Made by a program: the position numbers and the translations under genes. From a virus, in IMG/VR virus record IMGVR_UViG_3300003437_000058, positions 1 to 40,519 of that record: a DNA stretch of 40,519 nucleotides. The stretch is one strand, 5' to 3'. Every line of letters starts with the position of its first letter. Within the stretch, counting starts at the first letter, position 1. Below, piece after piece: positions 26,114 through 34,912 of this stretch. The notes beneath the pieces were generated by a model. The model saw only the letters and a list, made by a program, of their open reading frames with translations, ran no database searches and was not told the DNA's origin.

Positions 26114-28695
26114 TAACTATACTCCTTCGCTCTACCATTATAAATTTCATATTTGTTTCTAGCCTTTTTTACTAAATCTACTAATTGACCTAAACTCTGT
26201 ATATCTTGTATTAATTGTGTCATTAATTTAAGATCTTTTCCTAGTAAATAATTGCAACTATTATAAAGCGATCTACCATAAGGAACTTGGCCGCTAGTAG
26301 TATTTGCCGCTGGAACTGCTGATACATAAATTGCCGGCGGGGTTCCTCTTACAGTTGATTGAGATCCTGCACGTGTAGGTACACCAATACGTGCATCTAT
26401 TTCTGCAACTCTCTTTACACAATTAGTACTAAGTGTAGATGCTTCAGTATAAAAAGCTGCCCATGCAGTATTCGCATAAGTTATAAGTGTTCCTTTTCCA
26501 GAGTTACCATTATCGGCCCCTGTTCTACTTTGACCAGAAAGAGTACCACGAAAAGTTGTCAATGATGTTGATAGCGATGCCAAATCTGCTTCTGTGGCCA
26601 CATTCATATAAGTATCAAATGCTGCATCAGTTATTCCACTACCTCCAGCTTGTGCTCCTGTGACAATCGGATCACGAAACGCATCAATCGATTGTAAGTC
26701 ATCTACTGTATCACGTATAAATTGTACATCGGCATTCATTGAAGAGTTTGCTGTACCCCCTGCCTCATATATGTGTTTCTGTGCAAAATTATATCGACAC
26801 GGAAATGTGGTTGTAGTTGTAGAAATAACGCCAGTCCAATTAGTTCCTGAAGTAATTGTAACAGACGACCAATATATTCTATTAACATAAATGTAATTAT
26901 TTGCTGCAAGAGTATAATAATTAGCTATGGTTGCACCTTGTGATGGTGCACTTGATGATCCACTTGTAGAGGGTAATGTTGTATCATCATCAGCCGGAAC
27001 ATCACCCGTAGCCCCCACACCAACCGAAACTCCATCACAAGAAACAGAAGTTCCCTGCACTCTTGTTATAGCGGATGATAATCCTGTTTTAACAATAGCA
27101 GCAATAGGTTCTGCAGCATTAGGCATAGGATGTGTAGTACCTACTGTAACCGTACCACAAGTATACTGTGAATTACATGGTAATTCATAATAGAATTTTT
27201 CAGCGCTATCAGTATAATATCTATGTTCTGGTGCTAGAGATGCCACCTCATCAAATGGAACAACTGCCTTAGTTCTTTTTAGATCAAATCTAACATATCT
27301 TCCAGAAGGAATATCATCTTCACCTAATCCTGAAGGTTGTGTTCCTACAATTTCACCATTATCTACTGCATACGCCTTATGTGTTCCTCCTATAGCTGGA
27401 AAGAATGGATTTCGTTCTATATAAGGATATAACGTTTCACTAAATTCCTTTCCTTCAGAAACCCAATCACCTCTTGCACCTTTTGTTAAATCATTCGTTG
27501 CATTAGCAGATCCATTATTTGGATCAAAGAAACTAAGTAGTCCTATAAACTGAGAAGTGTTAGCATTTAATAAAGCATCCGCTCCCGCATTTGTTGCACT
27601 ATAATCTCCTGCGTCATCACCAACCGGCATCCAATCTGGATTTACTACTAATCCTTCTGCTACTACTTCTACTTGACAAAAGATATCATCTTTTTGATAT
27701 CCAAATGGTACACTATTCACAGTAAGAGTAACCGTTCCATCTGCTGTTGCAATTCCCGTATTACTAAGTCTGATTTTACTATCTGCACCTCTTATTCCAG
27801 CTATTGTCACATTATCATCTGGAATCCCCTCACCACTAATCACATCACCATATTTGATTTTAGCGAGATCGGTGTCTGATATTCCTGTTACTTCTATACT
27901 ATCTACTTTAGTAGTGCCGATGATTGTGAATGTGTTCACATGGTCTGCATGTCTCTTTAAATAAAACTTCTGACCGAATGCCGCGCCTAATGGAGTATAA
28001 TCAGTATTACTGCCTGGTGATAAGTGGTCTTGTAATGTCAAGGTAGTTAATTCATTATACAAGCCTTCACTTTGTATTGTTGTACTAGCAATATTCACTT
28101 TAGCATAATTCTCGTTCCATGTTCCCGCCTCACTTGCTACATTTTCTCCCCAAGAAACTGCATTACCAAACGGAGTATCTGCATCTGGTGTAGAATATGG
28201 AGTAATGCTATCATTAATGTCTATTATTTCTCCATTTACTCTTGATCTAACTAGATAATAATCTCCAACAGCAGTACTAAATGTATTATCGCCCTGTGTC
28301 TGCGTTCCGGTCAAAGTAGTTAAATTGATAGTATATGTTTCACCAATATCAGTAGCCTTAATTCCCATAAAAGAAGTATTCGGTTCTGTAAGAAGCAAAG
28401 CTCCATTTACTGTTTCATAGGCCGGAAAAGTAAATTTCTTAAAAGCAGTTTTTAAGTCTCTAGCACCATAACATATAGCACGTTGTTGTGCAAGGGCTTC
28501 ACATATTTGTGCAAGTGAATAACTTCCTGTTGAAGAGGTAAATTTTTCACATAATGCATTTAATCGTGTATGTGCAAATTCTCTTGATAACGTAACAGAA
28601 TCAAGAATTCCAGTACGTGAAGATAAATGAGTAGTGGGACTGTCTTCCAACTCTTCTCTTACTTCAATTATTTTTTTATCAATTGCTCCTGCCAT
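26113..28695 (-). CDS. Virion structural protein of unknown function (860 aa)
   Basis: The N-terminal 95 residues are helical and charged (AIDKKIIEVREELEDSPTTH, ALCEKF, ICEALAQQRAICYGARDLKT). The middle is Thr/Asn/Gly-rich beta structure, including a TGISDTDLAKIKYGDVISGE..IPDDNVTI module near 270-325 of a type seen in many phage fibre and baseplate proteins. The C-terminal 60 residues return to helices (YNSCNYLLGKDLKLMTQLIQ, VDLVKKARNKYEIYNGRAKE). Two helical ends around a beta centre suggest a baseplate strut, but I recognise no named family. It is 7 bp from the 157-residue gene and overlaps the small helical gene. Confidence 0.7.
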   Translation of the reverse strand: MAGAIDKKIIEVREELEDSPTTHLSSRTGILDSVTLSREFAHTRLNALCEKFTSSTGSYSLAQICEALAQQRAICYGARDLKTAFKKFTFPAYETVNGALLLTEPNTSFMGIKATDIGETYTINLTTLTGTQTQGDNTFSTAVGDYYLVRSRVNGEIIDINDSITPYSTPDADTPFGNAVSWGENVASEAGTWNENYAKVNIASTTIQSEGLYNELTTLTLQDHLSPGSNTDYTPLGAAFGQKFYLKRHADHVNTFTIIGTTKVDSIEVTGISDTDLAKIKYGDVISGEGIPDDNVTIAGIRGADSKIRLSNTGIATADGTVTLTVNSVPFGYQKDDIFCQVEVVAEGLVVNPDWMPVGDDAGDYSATNAGADALLNANTSQFIGLLSFFDPNNGSANATNDLTKGARGDWVSEGKEFSETLYPYIERNPFFPAIGGTHKAYAVDNGEIVGTQPSGLGEDDIPSGRYVRFDLKRTKAVVPFDEVASLAPEHRYYTDSAEKFYYELPCNSQYTCGTVTVGTTHPMPNAAEPIAAIVKTGLSSAITRVQGTSVSCDGVSVGVGATGDVPADDDTTLPSTSGSSSAPSQGATIANYYTLAANNYIYVNRIYWSSVTITSGTNWTGVISTTTTTFPCRYNFAQKHIYEAGGTANSSMNADVQFIRDTVDDLQSIDAFRDPIVTGAQAGGSGITDAAFDTYMNVATEADLASLSTSLTTFRGTLSGQSRTGADNGNSGKGTLITYANTAWAAFYTEASTLSTNCVKRVAEIDARIGVPTRAGSQSTVRGTPPAIYVSAVPAANTTSGQVPYGRSLYNSCNYLLGKDLKLMTQLIQDIQSLGQLVDLVKKARNKYEIYNGRAKEYS

Positions 28696-28702
28696 TGTAA
28701 TC

Positions 28703-29176
28703 CTACGATAAAGGTCCTGAAAATGGTATTGGTGGTGCCCCTGGGATCAACCCACTTACTACCCACGTTTTTGTCCATGTGTCTAATACATCTGCCAATT
28801 CTTTTGCGAAACTCATTCCCGATGCTTGTGGCGCAGAAAATAATTGTATTAACTGCGGAGTATGAGAAGGTGTTACAACTGGCGGCCCAATTTGATTTGT
28901 AGACAAATATGTTGCTGCCATAGATGTTAATGCTGATGCTATCTGTGAACCTATTGCCGCACCAGCCGGTAATTGTGATGCAAAAACTTGACCGATTGTC
29001 ATTCCGGTTGGAGCGTCTATTACATTTGTTGTGGGGAATCCTCCGGCATTCATTCCCATTTTTAAATAATTCGCAAATGATTTCGCAATATCTTTTCCCG
29101 GTTTCATTGGATCAGGACTATGAGCTGAAAACGTTTGCAGTAATTCACTAAACAATGTTGCTTTAATTAGTGCCAT
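28703..29176 (-). CDS. Structural or assembly protein of unknown function (157 aa), downstream of gp5
   Basis: This 157-residue protein is Ala/Ser/Pro-rich, with helices near residues 5-45 and 105-135 and a proline-rich end (GLIPGAPPIPFSGPLS). It has no charged low-complexity region, signal peptide or clear enzyme motif. Its ATG overlaps the stop of the spike gene by one base (TAATG), so the two products are probably made together. A role at the spike or hub, for example as a tip or assembly partner, is inferred only from this coupling. Confidence 0.68.
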   Translation of the reverse strand: MALIKATLFSELLQTFSAHSPDPMKPGKDIAKSFANYLKMGMNAGGFPTTNVIDAPTGMTIGQVFASQLPAGAAIGSQIASALTSMAATYLSTNQIGPPVVTPSHTPQLIQLFSAPQASGMSFAKELADVLDTWTKTWVVSGLIPGAPPIPFSGPLS

Positions 29177-31179
29177 TATTCAAAACTCCCACCAAGTTTC
29201 AACGATTTTAATAAAGATAGTTTAGCAGTTGCTGGAGGCATTGGTGGTCCTGACGGCCCTGTTCCTGTTGGATGTGTATGTTCTAATACTATATCTATTA
29301 GTTCATCCAATATCTCTTTCAATGTAGCAATTAATCCAGCAACTTTTACTTTACCTGAAGAACTTACTGTTACCTCACCCAATAATCCTTGCATAGAGGC
29401 CGAGCCTGAACTGTCTAGTTTAAGTGTCGATAATAGACTACTCATTTGAGCACTTCCTACCACACTAGAAAAATCTATGTTTCCCAATAATGCAGTACCT
29501 GTAATACCAGTTGTTCCCAAATTAGAATTTAATTCTATATCGCCAATAGGTTTTATTGCTATAGATCCTCCTAAACCAGCAAGTCCTAAGTTCATTTCAA
29601 TTGCACCTGAAACTAGATTGTCTGTACTTTCCATTGCTATCTTACCTAAAGTAGCAGTAGTCTTTTTAGCATAACCTGCAGTCATTCCTGGTAACACTCC
29701 AAATATAGATTCATTTATAGAATCAGTAATATTGAGTGTCATCCCCCCGCCAGTTTGCACACCGACAGAACCCTGAGAATTTAAACTATATGATCCAGTT
29801 TGATGAGTTAGTTTTCCACCTACTGTTTTCTTCTCATCACCTGTGGTTGTTTCAGATGCGGCTGATGATTTCTTTTCAATAATCACATTATTGGCTGATA
29901 GAGTAAGTGTCTCTGATGCCTTTAATGTCATTTTACCGGCTATTAAATTAATTGACCCTAATGTATTATTAACATTAAATCTTCCTTTTTTTATTGCTAC
30001 AGAATAATCACCATCAATTTTCTCTACTTTATTACCAAGAATGTAATTTTCTTGTGAACCATCAACAGTCGTGTAGTCACCTGCTTCAATATGTGTATAT
30101 TTTGCTCCTAAAATAATATTATAATAATTGTTTACAATCTTATCAACCTTGATACCTACTGGGTGAATTTCAGTAAAAGTTCCTGTTCGATGATACCAAT
30201 GTAATCTTTCCCAATTAGGAGTATCATCCATTTCAATAACATGGCCACTTTCAGTTTGGTGTACGTGATTATATGGATAAATTGCTTGCCAGGGAATTGC
30301 TGGTTCAGACCAAGATTTACCATCAGCAGTAGGAATTCCCATTTGTCCTGCTTTTCGGTTTTCCATTTTCTCAAATACAATACCCGAAACTCTTGGATCA
30401 CTCGTATCAGTATTTCCACGAATACCTCTTGCCAATCTATTTGTAGTAGGTTCTTTTAAATAATCTAAATTTCTAGTCGTTGATATTTGTGTATTTGCTA
30501 AACCCGTATCAGGATATGTTGATCTAAGTGGTTGTTCTACAACCTTAACAGTAAATGGGGGAGTCGTTGTATTGGGACCAGTTGTTCCAATTATAGACCT
30601 CACCATTGAACCAGTTACAGAAACAGTTTGTGGTCCACTTTGTGAAATTGGAACAGTTTGTACATCTACACTAGGATCAGGATTTGAATTATGAATAATG
30701 GTTGCCGGTTCTCTAGGGACCAAATCAGCTACAGGATTATAAAAAAGATCTCTCTTTCCCCCCTCATCTGGAAACATTGGATGGCCAACATCTCCACCTT
30801 CTATTCTTGGATCAAGAAAACCTTGACCACCTATAGCAGTTCCATCATTATTAATTCCCTTTGCATCTAATTCCGGAATACCACCAATTGTTCCAAAAAA
30901 CATTGGTTCTTGTCCCGCCTCACCATCGCGATAGAAACCAATTACCCATGTACCCTCAACTGGACCTAATGGTGAAGAACCAACTCCTGTTTGACTTGCA
31001 GAAGTAATCGGTGCAACAGGATACGCCCACGGCAATCCCGCAGTTGGTTGATCATTCTTGTTTTCCGAATGCCACCCCAAAACTCTAATTTTACATCTAC
31101 CAAGATAAAGCGGATCATGGCGGTCTTCGACAACTCCTTGCCACCAAACAAATCCCCCTTTTCCCATAAAATATGCCAT
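29176..31179 (-). CDS. gp5: Baseplate central spike gp5-like, lacking the lysozyme domain
   Basis: Residues 1-100 are the OB-fold of gp5 (WWQGVVEDRHDPLYLGRCKI, VLGWHS, LPWAYPVAPITSA, GTWVIGFYRDGE, PMFFGTIGG). Residues about 335-375 have the VgrG/gp5 block HVHQTESGHVIEMDDTPNWE, LHWYHRTGTFTEIHP. Regular beta-repeats follow (NYILGNKVEKIDGDYSVAIK and beyond) and would form the triangular spike helix. Nothing between the OB-fold and this block resembles the T4 lysozyme domain, as in other marine relatives. The C-terminus has EHTHPTGTGPSGPP with an HxH (634, 636) like that which binds iron at the tip of P2 gpV. The gene lies 4 bp after the gp27-like hub, its binding partner. Confidence 0.88.
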   Translation of the reverse strand: MAYFMGKGGFVWWQGVVEDRHDPLYLGRCKIRVLGWHSENKNDQPTAGLPWAYPVAPITSASQTGVGSSPLGPVEGTWVIGFYRDGEAGQEPMFFGTIGGIPELDAKGINNDGTAIGGQGFLDPRIEGGDVGHPMFPDEGGKRDLFYNPVADLVPREPATIIHNSNPDPSVDVQTVPISQSGPQTVSVTGSMVRSIIGTTGPNTTTPPFTVKVVEQPLRSTYPDTGLANTQISTTRNLDYLKEPTTNRLARGIRGNTDTSDPRVSGIVFEKMENRKAGQMGIPTADGKSWSEPAIPWQAIYPYNHVHQTESGHVIEMDDTPNWERLHWYHRTGTFTEIHPVGIKVDKIVNNYYNIILGAKYTHIEAGDYTTVDGSQENYILGNKVEKIDGDYSVAIKKGRFNVNNTLGSINLIAGKMTLKASETLTLSANNVIIEKKSSAASETTTGDEKKTVGGKLTHQTGSYSLNSQGSVGVQTGGGMTLNITDSINESIFGVLPGMTAGYAKKTTATLGKIAMESTDNLVSGAIEMNLGLAGLGGSIAIKPIGDIELNSNLGTTGITGTALLGNIDFSSVVGSAQMSSLLSTLKLDSSGSASMQGLLGEVTVSSSGKVKVAGLIATLKEILDELIDIVLEHTHPTGTGPSGPPMPPATAKLSLLKSLKLGGSFE

Positions 31180-31183
31180 AGTA

Positions 31184-32944
31184 TTATCCTACTCCAGCTG
31201 TCTGTGGCTGATTAATATTTGTCGTATCATCAGCTTCCGGTATTGATCTATCTTTTCCAGGAGGTACTTTTAATGAATCTTTTATTGCCTCAAATTCGAT
31301 ATCATATTTTTCTTTAGTGAAATGATGGCGTAATTTAGTAATTAAATAATAACCACTTAAATACGTATGGCCATCCGATGATGTAACTCCATCCCTATCT
31401 TCAAGATATGTTGTAGGTAATTTGAATTCTATTAAATCTCCTACTGCCCTAGTAGACAATCCAGGCGCTCTAATATTCAATTTAATATTATTAGCTTGTT
31501 GGCTTTGTACTAATCGTGATTGCATCCATTGTTCTACTCTATTGGGAATAATGTTTAGATTAGATTTCACTTCTCCCTTTACACCTCTTGATCCTAGATC
31601 TTCTTTAAATCGAATATCATGTGCAAAATTAGTAGGATAAAAACTCATCACCGATTCGGGTGAACCTAATGCATCTTGCATTTCAGTAGATAATTTTCCT
31701 GATCCTAAATGAGTAAAAGAATCGCTAAAGTTTTTCTTATCTGCGGGTTGTTGTGCAGTCTCTGTTATTTCGGTTCCACCCGTATCTTCATTGATAATTT
31801 TTTGTTTTCCTAAAGAAGTTGGATCTAACAAATTAAAATCTAATGTATCATATTTCATTCTAACCAAATCATGTGTAAGTAATCTATTTGCATACATTCC
31901 AGCTGATAAATTTTCAAGAACATCAAAATTAGAAGAAAATGAATATGCATCAACGGCCGTCATTTCTATAGCAATATTTGTAGCTTCATCTTTCTTTGCG
32001 CTTAATCTTTTTGGCTGTACCACGTATACTTCTTTAACTGGTTCTTCTGGTGCGGTATATACTAGTTCACTTGGTGAGCCCCGCATGCCTGGTACTGTAC
32101 TATATCCCATACCACCACCGGACATAAGAGTTTCCATAGAAATAAAAAAGAATCCTCTTATACTTTCATAAAAAACATAACTAGATCCAACCGCCTGTTT
32201 ACCGGCAGATACTGCTCTTGATGCTAAGAAATTAAAAGCTTTGAATGGTGTTTGATTTGGTATAATTAAATCTGTAAGATTCATAGTAGGTTCAATAAAA
32301 ATGCGTTTAGCTCTATCCTGTCTACCTCGTTGAAAAAATTGTCTATAAAGAGATTTTACTATATCAGATATTTTTCGTGGTTCAAGTGAAACTGGATCAA
32401 GCGCGGATTTTTTAACCTTTTGTTTTAGATTTAAAATGGCCTCTTCAGAAACGAAAGATAATTTATAAGTTACTATTCCCTCATTAAGTTTCATAATGTC
32501 AAGAATTTTAACTACTCTAAATTTTAAATTAATTATACCTTCATTTTGACTTCCCTCAAATGGGCCGGGGATTGCTGTTGAATTTCTTTGTCTTTCGACA
32601 CCTTTTGTTTTTACTTGAATGTGTAAAGTTTCTTCACCAATAATAGGAACACTTTCCATTAATCCCACACCATCTACTATCTGTATATTTCCAGTAAGAT
32701 AGCTTCCAAAAAGATCTTCATAGATATTAAAATCTGACCAGGCGGCCTTTAGATCAACAAACCCCTTTCTATTGGGCGAAGTAAGAGTAAGTTTCCGAAG
32801 CTCAAAATCACCAGGAAATGATGGGATTTTTCCTGGTTTTGGATTTTTTAAGAAATCCGTTTTAGATCCATGATCAGCTGACTGAGGATTAACACCCGTA
32901 TCCCCTTTCCGCCGGTCCAACATTGTTGGAGGTCCATTAGCCAT
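31184..32944 (-). CDS. Baseplate hub protein, gp27-like
   Basis: This 586-residue protein (T4 gp27 391) has an early FELRKLTLTSPNRKGFVDLK, then FNIYEDLFGSYLTGNIQIVD and LMESVPIIGEETLHIQVKT, the usual start of the gp27/gpD-like hub fold. FRVVKILDIMKLNEGIVTYK, LSFVSEEAI and ISDIVKSLYRQFF continue it through the first tube-like domain. The second part includes YFVF/FFFISMETL and ends with GHTYLSGYYLITKLRHHFTK, typical of the last beta-hairpin of hub proteins. It would form the trimeric torus that holds the gp5 spike and continues the tail tube. It is overlapped by the gp53 stop, in the order cap, wedge, hub, spike. Confidence 0.82.
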   Translation of the reverse strand: MANGPPTMLDRRKGDTGVNPQSADHGSKTDFLKNPKPGKIPSFPGDFELRKLTLTSPNRKGFVDLKAAWSDFNIYEDLFGSYLTGNIQIVDGVGLMESVPIIGEETLHIQVKTKGVERQRNSTAIPGPFEGSQNEGIINLKFRVVKILDIMKLNEGIVTYKLSFVSEEAILNLKQKVKKSALDPVSLEPRKISDIVKSLYRQFFQRGRQDRAKRIFIEPTMNLTDLIIPNQTPFKAFNFLASRAVSAGKQAVGSSYVFYESIRGFFFISMETLMSGGGMGYSTVPGMRGSPSELVYTAPEEPVKEVYVVQPKRLSAKKDEATNIAIEMTAVDAYSFSSNFDVLENLSAGMYANRLLTHDLVRMKYDTLDFNLLDPTSLGKQKIINEDTGGTEITETAQQPADKKNFSDSFTHLGSGKLSTEMQDALGSPESVMSFYPTNFAHDIRFKEDLGSRGVKGEVKSNLNIIPNRVEQWMQSRLVQSQQANNIKLNIRAPGLSTRAVGDLIEFKLPTTYLEDRDGVTSSDGHTYLSGYYLITKLRHHFTKEKYDIEFEAIKDSLKVPPGKDRSIPEADDTTNINQPQTAGVG

Positions 32945-33519
32945 CAGTCAAGTTTCTCCGAATGTTCAGATAGAATATCTGAAACATATTTTCTATCAAT
33001 TAATTTAATATCTCGTTTAGCTTCATTTCTATCTATTTCCCAATTATAACAATATACAATATTTCGATCAGCAAGATCAAGAGCATCATAAGTTGTTACA
33101 TCAACTTCCAAACATGCTAAAGGAACTGGTTCAGTAGTACCTGTTGCTTCTATTCTCTGCCTAACAATTTGTTCATAATGATGTATACCATTTTTTGCAG
33201 CTGCAAGGGTTCCATATTTATTTTTAACATAATTTCCAAATTCTCTAGAATTCAATGGCCAATCAAAAAGGGGATCGTGCATATCGTTAATTAAAAAAAT
33301 TAACCATGTATATTTTACATCACCATATATCTTAAATGAGGTTATATCGGGACGTTCTGATTCTGGTATTGAATAAGGAAAATAATTAATAATATCATTT
33401 TTAAGAATACTTTTTATTTTTGCCTTCAACATAATGTTAATAGCAATCTTAGTTTTTATGGGTTTTGCCCCAGTAATATCATAATTAATTTGTGGATAGT
33501 GTTGAAAATATTCAGACAT
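32944..33519 (-). CDS. gp53: Baseplate wedge protein gp53
   Basis: The 191-residue length matches T4 gp53 (196). The N-terminal YFQHYPQINYDITG is followed by a transition ITSFKIYGDVKYTWLIFLIN and DMHDPLFDWPLNSREFGNYV, the typical gp53 pattern in which Y-G-D..YtW.I...N..DP resembles a LysM-like fold. In T4 it connects wedges to one another. The C-terminus ends in a charged helix that would contact the hub. It lies 3 bp after the gp48-like gene and shares one base with the gp27-like gene. Confidence 0.9.
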   Translation of the reverse strand: MSEYFQHYPQINYDITGAKPIKTKIAINIMLKAKIKSILKNDIINYFPYSIPESERPDITSFKIYGDVKYTWLIFLINDMHDPLFDWPLNSREFGNYVKNKYGTLAAAKNGIHHYEQIVRQRIEATGTTEPVPLACLEVDVTTYDALDLADRNIVYCYNWEIDRNEAKRDIKLIDRKYVSDILSEHSEKLD

Positions 33520-33522
33520 GTA

Positions 33523-34434
33523 TTATGCTCCTCCATCTATTCGTTCTCGATACATCACTTCTAGCTCCATAAACGAAAGTTTCATTGATATACTTACTGG
33601 AAATTGTGTACCATCAAAAAATAGAGGTACACTCTCTGTAGTAAAATCTAAATCACAACCTAGTAATACTGATTTCCCTATATTAAACATAGGATTTGAA
33701 CCGCTGGCTGGTAATAACTTACCATTAATATAATAATTAATCTTAAATGTATCGGGATATCCAAACAACATTGAAGGTGAGGTTTTAGCATCACCCCCTC
33801 CATGAGAAGGTAACATGGCTTTTTTAAACGCGTTCACAATTTTTACACAAACCTTAGATTGTTCTACACTTTGAGGTAACATTTGAAAAGTAAAATCGTG
33901 TGTTCTCATATCGGAAGGGCCTTTATATGCGGCAACAATATAAGGATTAAGTACAGCACCTTGTGCTCGTTCCATTATAGTTTTTGTTCCTTCTATCATA
34001 ACGTTCGCTTTATCTGCTGCTTTAAGCATTCCTATTTTTCCGGCTTCACTCGTCTGGGCCGAAGTTGTGGCAGCCATAACATCTTTCAATTTTGAAATGC
34101 TCATTCCTTCAGCTGCCGCTGCGGGGTTTGCAAGTGCTGATACGGCTTTATCCACCCCAGATCCAATTCCACCTAATGCAACTGATTCATATTCTGATTT
34201 ATATGATGTGTTTAGGGCGTCGCCAGGGATATATAATGCTATATCAAGAGTTGGCGTTTGAGTTTTGAAACTAGAAGCTTCAAAGGATATCCAATTATCA
34301 GTACCACCTCCAGCTATCTGTCCGTTCTTTCCACTATATCCAATATCAGCGGGGTATTCAAGATATTGTATTGGTACTTGTGCAGGCGCGGTTGGTGATG
34401 GTGCTGTATTATCGTGTGGTGAGCCGCCGGCCAT
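33523..34434 (-). CDS. gp48: Baseplate tail-tube cap, gp48-like
   Basis: This 303-residue protein is smaller than T4 gp48 (364) but shares its arrangement. A low-complexity, Ala-rich start precedes helices (AVSALANPAAAAEGMSISKL), then NPYIVAAYKGPSDMRTHDFT with FQMLPQSVEQS and VKIVNAFKKAMLP, matching the gp48 turn into the tube-like beta domain. The end FPVSISMKLSFMELEVMYRE is a tube-fold terminus. gp48 sits on the hub and gives the template for tail-tube growth. It is the first gene of the minus-strand operon, with a good AAAGGAG ribosome binding site 5 bp before its ATG and a late promoter upstream. Confidence 0.82.
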   Translation of the reverse strand: MAGGSPHDNTAPSPTAPAQVPIQYLEYPADIGYSGKNGQIAGGGTDNWISFEASSFKTQTPTLDIALYIPGDALNTSYKSEYESVALGGIGSGVDKAVSALANPAAAAEGMSISKLKDVMAATTSAQTSEAGKIGMLKAADKANVMIEGTKTIMERAQGAVLNPYIVAAYKGPSDMRTHDFTFQMLPQSVEQSKVCVKIVNAFKKAMLPSHGGGDAKTSPSMLFGYPDTFKINYYINGKLLPASGSNPMFNIGKSVLLGCDLDFTTESVPLFFDGTQFPVSISMKLSFMELEVMYRERIDGGA

Positions 34435-34475
34435 TATTATCTCCTTTTGTGATTGGTATTGTTAAACTATCTATA

Positions 34476-34483
34476 TATTTATA
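34476..34483 (-). promoter_or_regulatory. T4-type late promoter core TATAAATA at divergent junction
   Basis: The minus strand carries an exact TATAAATA 42 bp before the gp48-like ATG and just upstream of its AAAGGAG site, so it probably starts the long baseplate operon. The box overlaps the first base of the oppositely oriented gp4 start codon. No comparable match faces gp4. Confidence 0.7.
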
Positions 34484-34905
34484 TGGCATACAAAGGAAAA
34501 TTTCGCCCTCAAAATTACAAAAAATATAAGGGTGATCATACTAAAATTATTTATCGTTCTGGGTGGGAATTAACCTTCATGAAATACCTAGATAGGCAAC
34601 CTGAAGTCTTGCGATGGTCAAGTGAAGAGATTATTATACTCTATCGTTCACCCATTGATAATAGAGTACATAGATATTATCCAGATTTTTGGGTTAAAAC
34701 TGATCAAGGTGAATCTCTAATTGAAATCAAACCTAAGAAACAAACAAAACCCCCTAAACCAAACCCCAAACATAGGAGAAGATTCCTCAAAGAAGTAAAA
34801 ACATGGGGAATTAATGAAGCTAAATGGAAGGCGGCAGAAGAGTTTTGTGAACACAAAGGTTGGAAATGGCAAATAATAACAGAGGACACTTTGACAACTA
34901 AATAG
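34483..34905 (+). CDS. gp4: Head completion nuclease gp4
   Basis: The 140-residue product (T4 gp4 about 150) starts MAYKGKFRPQNYKKYKGD and is closely patterned on T4-like gp4. A nuclease core is visible: Glu29 in RSGWE, Asp68 in RYYPDFWV, then Glu81-x-Lys83 in LIEIKPKK, a PD-(D/E)XK arrangement. gp4 trims DNA and completes the head before tail joining. An in-frame TTG at 34453 would add ten residues, but the family begins at MAYKGKF and the extension (LLNYLYIY) runs over the divergent promoter, so I choose the ATG. There is no clear ribosome binding site. It heads the plus-strand operon. Confidence 0.92.
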   Translation: MAYKGKFRPQNYKKYKGDHTKIIYRSGWELTFMKYLDRQPEVLRWSSEEIIILYRSPIDNRVHRYYPDFWVKTDQGESLIEIKPKKQTKPPKPNPKHRRRFLKEVKTWGINEAKWKAAEEFCEHKGWKWQIITEDTLTTK

Positions 34906-34912
34906 TTATATT

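Noticed and set aside
33215-33222. AATAAATA on the minus strand inside gp53
   Set aside because: It is 270 bp from the next start, inside a conserved coding segment, and such matches are expected by chance in AT-rich DNA.
34453-34482. TTG upstream start for gp4 adding ten residues
   Set aside because: The family begins at MAYKGKF, the extension runs through the divergent promoter, and no ribosome binding site serves either start better.
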